From JBCBKZ01 sp039026975 (GTDB lineage: Bacteria > Bacteroidota > Bacteroidia > J057), in assembly GCA_039026975.1 (NCBI GenBank), contig JBCCLI010000170.1, forward strand, positions 1 to 12,827: DNA of 12,827 bases. The letters run 5' to 3'. Each line of letters starts with the position of its first letter. Positions within the stretch are counted from its first letter, which is position 1. Below the pieces are notes generated by a model that searched no databases, was not told the origin of the DNA, and was given only the letters and a program-made list of their open reading frames with translations. Shown here in pieces: positions 6,851-12,827 of this stretch. Position numbers and translations under genes: made by a program.

Positions 6851-8440
6851 ATGAATACTACTACCAGGATATTACTTCTATTCTCACTCATCGCTATTTT
6901 TTCCTGCCAGCAGACTAATAAGGAAGGAGGAATTCCCCCTACAGATAAGTTAGCCAGTCCGGAAGCGCGCTGGGGTGCACTCTTCACAGCCGTCCAAAGC
7001 ACAGACATATTTGCTGATAGCAAGACATTTGTGGATTGTGAGCCTAAGGTGACGGATCTAGAACTACTGGCACTTTATAAAGAACAAAAAGATCAACCTG
7101 ACTTTGGGCTAAAAGAATTTGTGCATGCCTACTTTAACATTCCGGGTCAGGTAGGAGGAGATTTCCAGACAGATCCCACTAACAGTATCACAGAGCATAT
7201 ACAGTCTCTATGGCCCGTTCTCACTCGTCAACCTGACCAACAAAGCAACACTAGTACCCTCATCGCACTTCCCAACCCTTACATAGTTCCCGGAGGGAGG
7301 TTTAGAGAAGTCTATTACTGGGATAGTTACTTTACCATGCTGGGATTACAGGAAGATGGACAGGTAGAACTCATAGAAAATATGGTGAATAACTTTGCCT
7401 TCCTGATAGATGAGGTAGGCCATATCCCTAATGGAAATAGAACATATTATCTGACTCGTTCCCAGCCTCCTTTCTTTGCATCTATGGTGGGCGTGCTAGC
7501 AGAAGAAAAGGGAGATAGTATATGGACTACCTACTTACCCCAGCTTCAGAAAGAATATGATTTTTGGATGGATGGGGCAGACCAGCTAAGTGAAAATTCT
7601 CCTACTTTCAGAAGGGTAGTAAGAATGAAGGAGGGAAGTATATTAAATCGGTACCAGGATGATGGAGATACCCCCAGGCCAGAGGGCTATAAAGAAGATA
7701 TAAAGACTTCATCAGTAACTGCTAATCCTTCCCAGACAAATAAGGACCTCAGATCAGCAGCAGAATCCGGCTGGGATTTCTCCAGTAGATGGTTCCGTAT
7801 TCCAGATGATATCAGCACTATACATACCTCAGAAATTATTCCTGTGGACTTAAATGCGCTCATGTATAAGCTGGAAAAGAGTATAGAGAAGGGCTATTCA
7901 GTCCTGGGAAATACGGAGATGGCAGAAACCTATGCCCAAAAGGCTGACGCCAGGAAGAACGCTATTTGGACCTACTGCTGGGATTCAGAAATGGGCTTTT
8001 TTCAGGATTATGACTTTGTAGCAGGAGAATTTACCGGAGTTCTTTCCCTGGCAGGTATGTATCCTCTCTTTTTTGAACTGGCAGATAAAAGCCACATAGC
8101 CGGAACTGCCCAAATCATAGCAGCTCAATTCCTGAAAGCCGGGGGCTTAGTCTCTACCCTCAATGAAACAGGAGAACAATGGGACGCGCCTAACGGCTGG
8201 GCTCCCCTACAGTACCTCAGCATAGTAGGACTCAAAAATTATGGGCAGGAGGAATTAGCCAATACCATCAAAGAAAGATGGCTGGCCCTCAACCAGCGAG
8301 TGTACCAGAATACGGGGAAAATGGTGGAAAAATACAATGTAGTAGATATGACCCTGGAAGCTGGTGGAGGAGAATACCCCACGGTGGAAGGTTTTGGGTG
8401 GTCCAATGGTGTGTACAGAAAATTAGAAGAAATGGATTAA
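6851..8440 (+). CDS. treA: Trehalase (glycoside hydrolase family 37), predicted lipoprotein
   Basis: The 529-residue product hydrolyses alpha,alpha-trehalose to two glucoses. Both family signatures are intact: PGGRFREVYYWDSY at 147-160 and QWDAPNGWAP at 443-452. ESGWDFSSRW (305-314) holds the expected general-acid Asp (D309). The C-terminal part has VEKYN (E493, which I think matches the catalytic base of E. coli TreA) and GGGEY (505-509). The N-terminus is a signal peptide of about 18 residues ending IFSC, so Cys19 is a likely lipidation site and the enzyme would act in the periplasm or at the surface rather than in the cytosol. The lipobox lacks the usual Leu at -3, so cleavage by ordinary signal peptidase is a lesser possibility. 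It probably follows the small gene in one transcript, and its stop overlaps the convergent gene. Enzyme assignment is very secure. Confidence 0.95.
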   Translation: MNTTTRILLLFSLIAIFSCQQTNKEGGIPPTDKLASPEARWGALFTAVQSTDIFADSKTFVDCEPKVTDLELLALYKEQKDQPDFGLKEFVHAYFNIPGQVGGDFQTDPTNSITEHIQSLWPVLTRQPDQQSNTSTLIALPNPYIVPGGRFREVYYWDSYFTMLGLQEDGQVELIENMVNNFAFLIDEVGHIPNGNRTYYLTRSQPPFFASMVGVLAEEKGDSIWTTYLPQLQKEYDFWMDGADQLSENSPTFRRVVRMKEGSILNRYQDDGDTPRPEGYKEDIKTSSVTANPSQTNKDLRSAAESGWDFSSRWFRIPDDISTIHTSEIIPVDLNALMYKLEKSIEKGYSVLGNTEMAETYAQKADARKNAIWTYCWDSEMGFFQDYDFVAGEFTGVLSLAGMYPLFFELADKSHIAGTAQIIAAQFLKAGGLVSTLNETGEQWDAPNGWAPLQYLSIVGLKNYGQEELANTIKERWLALNQRVYQNTGKMVEKYNVVDMTLEAGGGEYPTVEGFGWSNGVYRKLEEMD

Positions 8441-9867
8441 GAACCAGCTATGGCTAGTAACAGTAAAAGCCCTAAGGTAAAATAGGCAAATCCTTTTCTC
8501 TCATGTGCAGCATTCTGATCTGCTAGTTCAAGGGCAGAGGTATTCCTTCTTTTTTTACCCTGGATAGAATTTACAGAAGAGGTCTTTCTGGAAGCTTTAT
8601 CCATGATCTCCTTCATCCTACTATCTAGTACTTTCTTGGCGAGATTGAGGTAGGTATGGGTAGGTCCATTTCCTCCGTCATGACCATGTATCCCATCAAC
8701 ACCGTAATTACCATCAGACATAGTGGTACCATCTTTTAAGCTACCTCCTCTTCCCCCATGGCCTCCTAGGCCTGCTTCCCCTCCCTGTCCCCCAGAATTT
8801 CTCACTTCAATCAAGCTTAAAAAAGGGGCTGAATCTGCATCAGAATGGATAGTCACCTCAGCTCCTCTTCCTCCATTTCCACCATTCCCTCCATCTTCTC
8901 CAATTTCTCCATCTGTAGCATCAGACAGGCTTGTTTCATCACATCCATTACTTCCATCAGATCCGTCTCCTCCATCCCCTCCATTTCCGCCATATGCTTC
9001 TATCAGTAGTCCTTCTCCTCCGGTATGTATGATGGCTGCTTCCCAACGTTGCTTGGATGCCACTAACACATGCAGGTAAGGCCTATCCCCATAGGTATGC
9101 ATTCGAACATACACTTCTACGGGCTCCGCATCCCCACCATCATCTCCATCCCACGCCAGCAGGCGATCATCTCCCTTCCTTGCATTAAAATCCATTACCC
9201 TTATCTCTGAGTAGGAGGTAGGAAATCGTGTAGGATGAACAAGCTGGAAAGTAGGAAGCTGGACAATCATATTAATTTCAGGTAGGTAGGTAAGCCCTTC
9301 TGGCGTGCCTATCCCTACCGCAGGCTTGTAGTAGCCATTAGTCTCCATAGCGGCGCCTATATTTGCCCCCAGCAAAGTAGTAAGCTTGAGTTTTCTGTAG
9401 GTACCATCACTATACCCTAGTTCCACAGCTGGATCATAGAAAGAAGTATGAGAAATGACTGGATCTTCCTCTCTTAGGACGGAAAGGCTTACAGGAAATG
9501 GGATATGATAGGCTAATCTTGCGTTAATTTTGGGATCTTCTTTATAAACTACTTTTATATATAGGCTGTCATTGAGCTGATGCGTGAATACTGGATCTAC
9601 CGTAATACCCCCCTGGTGAAAGCTCCCACCAGACACGTATACATTAAAATTTTCCCAGCCAAAACGACTTAACTTATTCCTTGTAGAGGTCTTTACCTTC
9701 CCATTAGCCAGGGTGCAGACCAGTTCCATGCTAAGGGAATATGTTACCTCTACCTCTTGTACGGCAGAAACCTGGACTTCTACCGCAGTCAGCTTAGAAA
9801 CAGCACTTGCAGGAGGAGTAACTAAAAAGCAAAGAGAGACAAATAACAACCGGTAGAGGTGATCCAT
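8437..9867 (-). CDS. Secreted glycine-rich (GGxGG repeat) protein with hydrophobic C-terminus, function unknown
   Basis: This is 476 residues from ATG 9867. A signal peptide ends near ASA-VS (residue 22). Residues 23-290 form a beta-rich region without a recognised domain. Two glycine-rich blocks follow: 293-335 (GGNGGDGGDGSDGSNG, EDGGNGGNGGRG) and 358-401 (GGQGGEAGLGGHGGRGG, ending DGIHGHDGGNG). A short beta segment (EVTIHSDADSAPFLSLIEV) separates them. I believe this block-strand-block arrangement recurs in Bacteroidota surface proteins, from memory and not from a search. After a basic stretch (GKKRR, 437-441) the protein ends in a hydrophobic run (about 460-475, FAYFTLGLLLLLAIAGS), which could be a membrane anchor or a cleaved C-terminal tail. 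The gene lies downstream of the M23 peptidase on the same strand and ends in a 4-bp stop overlap with the trehalase gene. No enzymatic motif is seen. Confidence 0.75.
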   Translation of the reverse strand: MDHLYRLLFVSLCFLVTPPASAVSKLTAVEVQVSAVQEVEVTYSLSMELVCTLANGKVKTSTRNKLSRFGWENFNVYVSGGSFHQGGITVDPVFTHQLNDSLYIKVVYKEDPKINARLAYHIPFPVSLSVLREEDPVISHTSFYDPAVELGYSDGTYRKLKLTTLLGANIGAAMETNGYYKPAVGIGTPEGLTYLPEINMIVQLPTFQLVHPTRFPTSYSEIRVMDFNARKGDDRLLAWDGDDGGDAEPVEVYVRMHTYGDRPYLHVLVASKQRWEAAIIHTGGEGLLIEAYGGNGGDGGDGSDGSNGCDETSLSDATDGEIGEDGGNGGNGGRGAEVTIHSDADSAPFLSLIEVRNSGGQGGEAGLGGHGGRGGSLKDGTTMSDGNYGVDGIHGHDGGNGPTHTYLNLAKKVLDSRMKEIMDKASRKTSSVNSIQGKKRRNTSALELADQNAAHERKGFAYFTLGLLLLLAIAGS

Positions 9868-9900
9868 AACTTACGCCATATCTGACTATGAGATAAGAAT

Positions 9901-9916
9901 GGAAATGCGGAAATGC
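9901..9916. repeat. Tandem 8-mer, two copies
   Basis: GGAAATGC is repeated exactly twice in direct tandem in the 104-bp gap between the M23 peptidase gene and the glycine-rich protein gene. It is too short to call a regulatory site on this evidence. The rest of the gap shows no clear -7 element or terminator hairpin. Confidence 0.3.
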
Positions 9917-9971
9917 TATCCACAATGAATAATGGAGTGCATCCTTTTATCAGTCGTGCTGGTGAAGTCGC

Positions 9972-11255
9972 TTATTCCGCTTCCTCAGTTGTAGCCAGCA
10001 TATCCTTCTCTATGGTAGGAAGCTGGATGTAAGAAAGTTGCTCTGTCCAGAAATCCTTATGGTCTGAGAATTCAGCTTTTAACTCTTCTCTGATAGGACT
10101 GGCTGAAGGGGGGTCTATACTGAGTGGATTGACAGCTCTCCCATTCTTCCAAAAACGAAAATCAAGATGAGGCCCTGTAGATAATCCGGTACTGCCTACG
10201 TAGCCTATGACTTGTCCTTGCTGGACAGAAGCCCCCTTTTTAATGCCTTTTCCATAGCCAGAAAGATGCAGATAACCAGATATGTAATTACTGTTATGCT
10301 GGATCTTGACCATATGACCTGCTCCCCCACTATAGGCCGCTTTCGTAACTCTTCCTGAACCTACTGCGCGTACGGGGGTACCTCTGGGAGCAGCGTAATC
10401 CACTCCTAAGTGAGGTCTTCTGATTTTCAGTACTGGATGAAGGCGGCTATAGGAGAACCGAGAACTAATGCGGGTGAACTTGAGGGGTGTTTTTAGGAAG
10501 GTTTTTCTCAGACTGTTTCCCACTTCATCAAAGTATTCTCTCCCTTCCCCCTGGTCATACATGAAGGCATAGTGGTCTTCCCCCATATGGTTAAAGATAC
10601 CTGCTTGAATATTTCCCAGCCCGGCAAACTCCCCATTTACCTCGTAGGTGTCATAAATGAGCTTGTAGCTGTCCCCAGTCTGTAAGCCGAAGAAATCCAC
10701 TTCCCAGGCGTACACGTCAGCCAGTTCATTCACCAGCTGAGGATTAGCTCCTGCGTCCATCATAGAATTGTATAAGGAGGTCTCTATGATACCAGAAATG
10801 GTATTTCTGATAGTATCTACCGGATGGTGGCCTTCCTCTACAGAGACAGAATCATCCAGGTGGAGAATAACATAGTCTATGGCATTAGGCTGATAAACGA
10901 AGCTTTTCGCAGATTTCAAAGAATCTTTTTCATGCAGAATGGTATAGGGCTTATTCACTTTCAAGGCCCTTACATTAAATATTTCTTTAGGTAAGCTAGC
11001 TAGCTGAGCTATCTTTTGAGCAGAGACGTTATACTTACTTAGAATTTCTCCAAGGTTTTCATTATTCTGGATAGAGGCAGACACTATTTCCAGGGAGTCA
11101 ATGTTCATCCCAAATAAACGCTGGATTTCTTTTACCGTATCTGATGGTGTGATAGAAGTAGAAGCGTAGCGTTGATTTGACTGGTAATTTTGAAAAAAGA
11201 GAACTACTAATCCAATAAGAACTACAGGAATGAGAATGCGCAAGGAAGTCTTCAT
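9972..11255 (-). CDS. M23 family metallopeptidase (LytM/MepM-like), membrane-anchored
   Basis: The 427-residue product has one N-terminal membrane segment (about 5-21), anchoring it with the rest outside the cytoplasm. A LysM/OapA-like region follows at about 60-108 (ENLGEILSKYNVSAQKIAQL, in two turns). Next is a Csd3/MepM-type domain at about 152-250, with SLYNSMMDAGANPQLVNELADV as its helix pair. The M23 catalytic domain spans about 262-380. Zinc-site residues are H282 and D286 (HLGVD), with the general His H330 (GYLHLS). The last motif reads GPHLDF (H363, D365), where most M23 enzymes have HxH; D365 therefore sits in place of the third zinc ligand. Members cut peptidoglycan cross-links. 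The Asp variant may be normal for this branch, but I cannot confirm it. The gene is divergent from trhO and upstream of the glycine-rich protein. Its role in wall remodelling is an inference from family. Confidence 0.88.
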   Translation of the reverse strand: MKTSLRILIPVVLIGLVVLFFQNYQSNQRYASTSITPSDTVKEIQRLFGMNIDSLEIVSASIQNNENLGEILSKYNVSAQKIAQLASLPKEIFNVRALKVNKPYTILHEKDSLKSAKSFVYQPNAIDYVILHLDDSVSVEEGHHPVDTIRNTISGIIETSLYNSMMDAGANPQLVNELADVYAWEVDFFGLQTGDSYKLIYDTYEVNGEFAGLGNIQAGIFNHMGEDHYAFMYDQGEGREYFDEVGNSLRKTFLKTPLKFTRISSRFSYSRLHPVLKIRRPHLGVDYAAPRGTPVRAVGSGRVTKAAYSGGAGHMVKIQHNSNYISGYLHLSGYGKGIKKGASVQQGQVIGYVGSTGLSTGPHLDFRFWKNGRAVNPLSIDPPSASPIREELKAEFSDHKDFWTEQLSYIQLPTIEKDMLATTEEAE

Positions 11256-11294
11256 ATTTTCACTAAAGCTAGCGGTTTGTTAGTTTTGGTCTCT

Positions 11295-11302
11295 AATATT
11301 TG
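11295..11302 (+). promoter_or_regulatory. Weak candidate -7 element upstream of trhO
   Basis: AATATTTG differs from the Bacteroidota TAnnTTTG consensus only at the first base, and its last base lies 32 nt before the trhO ATG. A TTTG at 11276-11279 is a possible -33 but with a short spacer (15 nt). The call is tentative; the whole gap between the divergent genes is only 79 bp. Confidence 0.2.
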
Positions 11303-11334
11303 TAAGAAATTGTTAAAAATCCAAGGCTTGAAAC

Positions 11335-12378
11335 ATGCAGTTGCATAATAAGGTTAACCGTGAGGAGCTAAAAGAGGCCATGGAAGCCAGCCAGGAAGCT
11401 CGGCAAACCATCTCCTTTTATCAGTACGCGAATCTGGAAGATCCCCAGTCTGAAAGAGATATCCTCTATGCTGCATGGAATGAATTAGGTGTGATGGGCC
11501 GTATTTATATAGCCCAGGAAGGGATTAATGCCCAAATCAGTGTACCTACCCAAAGTCTGGAAGCTTTTCAGCAGCATATCAATAGTACCCCTTGGCTAGA
11601 AGGAGTCCGGCTGAATTACGCAGTAGATGATGACGGGAAATCTTTCTACAAGCTCAAGTTTAAAGTTAGGCCTAAGATTTTAGCAGATGGCCTGAATGAT
11701 GAGACTTTTGATGTGACTAATAAAGGGAAACACCTTAGCGCTAAAGAGTTTAACACCCTAACTGCCCAGGATGATACGGTTCTGGTGGATATGAGAAATC
11801 ACTATGAGACAGAAGTAGGTCATTTTGAAGGGGCCATCTGTCCAGATGTGGACACATTTAGAGATTCTCTTCCTATCGTACAAGATATACTGGAAGAGCA
11901 TAAAGAAAAGCATATAGTAATGTACTGTACGGGGGGTATTAGATGTGAGAAAGCTTCCGCCTATTTTAAGCACAAAGGGTTCGAGAAAGTGTACCAGCTG
12001 GAGGGAGGGATTATTAAATATGCCCGAGAAGTAGAAGCAGCTGGTCTTGAGAATAAATTCAAAGGGAAGAACTTTGTCTTTGATGAGCGCCTGGGTGAGC
12101 GTATCAGTGATGATATCATAGCGCATTGCCATCAATGTGGTAACCCTTGTGATACCCACGTAAACTGCCAGAATGAGACTTGTAACCTACTATTCATCCA
12201 ATGTGCGGAATGTGCTCAGAAATATGAGAACTGTTGTTCTGAGGATTGCCTGGAATTTAACAGACTGCCTGAAGAGGAACGCATATTAGCTAGAAAAGGG
12301 AAGGATAGCGGGATCAGGATATTCTCCAAAGGTAGATTTAGGAAGTCCACTCAACCAATTGATCCTACGCACTCATGA
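11335..12378 (+). CDS. trhO: tRNA uridine(34) hydroxylase, rhodanese-related
   Basis: This 347-residue protein matches TrhO (formerly YceA). The N-terminal domain (about 24-115) is followed by a rhodanese domain with the active-site loop CTGGIRCEK at 198-206, whose C198 is the catalytic cysteine. A Cys-rich C-terminal zinc-binding-like module (CHQCGNPC to CCSEDC, about 265-305) carries ten cysteines. TrhO hydroxylates U34 of certain tRNAs to 5-hydroxyuridine and works in the cytosol. The ATG at 11335 is the first clear start and gives the usual N-terminal length. The stop overlaps the start of the next gene by ATGA, so translation is probably coupled. I see no frameshift or missing active-site residue. 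Confidence 0.95.
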   Translation: MQLHNKVNREELKEAMEASQEARQTISFYQYANLEDPQSERDILYAAWNELGVMGRIYIAQEGINAQISVPTQSLEAFQQHINSTPWLEGVRLNYAVDDDGKSFYKLKFKVRPKILADGLNDETFDVTNKGKHLSAKEFNTLTAQDDTVLVDMRNHYETEVGHFEGAICPDVDTFRDSLPIVQDILEEHKEKHIVMYCTGGIRCEKASAYFKHKGFEKVYQLEGGIIKYAREVEAAGLENKFKGKNFVFDERLGERISDDIIAHCHQCGNPCDTHVNCQNETCNLLFIQCAECAQKYENCCSEDCLEFNRLPEEERILARKGKDSGIRIFSKGRFRKSTQPIDPTHS

Positions 12379-12827
12379 AGAAACACTTCTGGTTTCCGCT
12401 AGTCGTCTTGTTCTTGTGCTCCTGTCAAAGTCATCTTCAACAATTAGTAGAGGAGGCGCCCCTAATTTCCGTCCAGGTCCCTATGGGAGGAGGAGATACC
12501 CTAATCTTATCCAAGTCTCCTACAAACATAGTTTCATTGGCGCCTAATTTTACAGAAATCATCTATTTGCTTGGAGCAGAGGATAGGTTAGCTGCCAGAT
12601 CTGTTACCACTACCTTTCCGGAAAAAGTATACGAACTGCCTGAAGTGAATGGATACCCTTTTCCAGAGATAGAGGACCTACGCTCCTATAAACCAGAGGT
12701 AGTGCTGGTTTCTCCTGAGGTGAAAGCCCAATACGATTTTCCGGACAGTCTTCCTATTTACTCCTCCTTAACTGATAATTTGGAGCAGCTGTACGCTTCT
12801 ATTCGCTCCCTGGGAGTGCTCACAGAA
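12375..12827 (+). CDS. ABC transporter substrate-binding lipoprotein, BtuF-like, cut by right window edge
   Basis: Starting at the ATG of the ATGA overlap with trhO, 151 codons read open to the edge. The N-terminus is a short lipoprotein signal (FWFPLVVLFLCSC) with the likely lipidated Cys17. Residues 52-110 match the class III receptor core: IVSLAPNFTEIIYLLGAEDRLA, split by the helix, then LPEVNGYPFPEIEDLRSYKPEVVLV (88-112). This resembles BtuF-like cobalamin or ferric-siderophore receptors. The Cys usually found before the FPE or YPPE segment (CDYP) is replaced here by Thr (TTTFPE), which may say something about ligand but cannot be read from sequence alone. About half of the protein is missing. 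Permease and ATPase genes, if present, would lie further right. Ligand unknown. Confidence 0.85.
   Translation, partial: MKKHFWFPLVVLFLCSCQSHLQQLVEEAPLISVQVPMGGGDTLILSKSPTNIVSLAPNFTEIIYLLGAEDRLAARSVTTTFPEKVYELPEVNGYPFPEIEDLRSYKPEVVLVSPEVKAQYDFPDSLPIYSSLTDNLEQLYASIRSLGVLTE

Noticed and set aside
8723..9079. Open plus-strand frame encoding a proline-rich peptide
   Set aside because: It is the antisense of the glycine-rich repeats (GGN/GGC codons read backwards give Pro), with no start context or homology.
9868..9971. Terminator or promoter between the M23 and glycine-rich genes
   Set aside because: I found no stable hairpin with a T tract and no TAnnTTTG on the minus strand; only a tandem 8-mer.
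9972..11255. M23 gene as a pseudogene because of HLD
   Set aside because: The frame is intact at full length and the other site residues are kept, so a functional variant is more likely.
12359..12547. Open plus-strand frame at the end of trhO
   Set aside because: It lies in another frame over the start of the lipoprotein gene, which has a signal peptide and family motifs.
1..12827. Defence island, mobile element, CRISPR or phage cargo
   Set aside because: No transposase, integrase, repeat array, nuclease or defence-type protein was found; the genes are envelope, metabolic and RNA enzymes.

Overview
The window looks like a chromosomal housekeeping and cell-envelope stretch from a member of the Bacteroidota, probably a Cytophagales-like bacterium. 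I infer this from four things. One Bacteroidota -7 promoter element (TAnnTTTG) lies upstream of a gene, and starts generally have weak Shine-Dalgarno sequences. Two substrate-binding lipoproteins are of types common in this phylum. A secreted subtilase carries the 'DNGxDDDGNGYxDD' insertion and NSN oxyanion region that I associate with Bacteroidota subtilases. Large secreted PD40/Ig-like/propeller and glycine-rich proteins are also present. Base composition is moderate throughout, and I see no abrupt change, no transposase, no tRNA or rRNA, no CRISPR array and no phage gene.

Layout from left to right. At 1-1100 (minus) is the N-terminal part of a secreted S8 subtilase, cut by the window edge before its catalytic serine. 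Divergent from it is a 1070-residue secreted multidomain protein at 1209-4421 (plus), followed by a plausible hairpin terminator. Then comes a tight minus-strand operon, transcribed from 6506 down to 4508: a class III ABC substrate-binding lipoprotein of the iron/cobalamin type, an acylphosphatase, and a ThpR-type RNA 2',3'-cyclic phosphodiesterase. These genes are separated by 3 nt and by an 8-nt overlap. Divergent from the operon are a small unrecognised helical protein (6576-6806) and a GH37 trehalase lipoprotein (6851-8440). The trehalase stop codon overlaps the stop of the convergent glycine-rich secreted protein (8437-9867, minus). Upstream of that gene, on the same strand, is an M23 LytM-type peptidase (9972-11255). 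Divergent from the peptidase, trhO (tRNA uridine-34 hydroxylase, 11335-12378) overlaps by ATGA with the start of a second, shorter substrate-binding lipoprotein that runs off the right edge.

Functionally, most products are exported: protease, propeller/adhesin-like protein, two lipoprotein receptors, trehalase, glycine-rich protein and cell-wall peptidase. Embedded among them are three small cytosolic enzymes, two of which act on RNA. The strongest couplings visible are operonic (receptor-acyP-thpR and trhO-receptor). Both join a metal or cofactor receptor to an RNA enzyme, which may be chance. I did not find a convincing undescribed multi-gene system. The items most worth a second look are the HxD zinc-site variant in the M23 peptidase, the glycine-rich protein with a hydrophobic C-terminus, the C-terminal domain of the large propeller protein, and the two RNA-enzyme/receptor gene pairs. 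No gap between genes exceeds about 110 bp.
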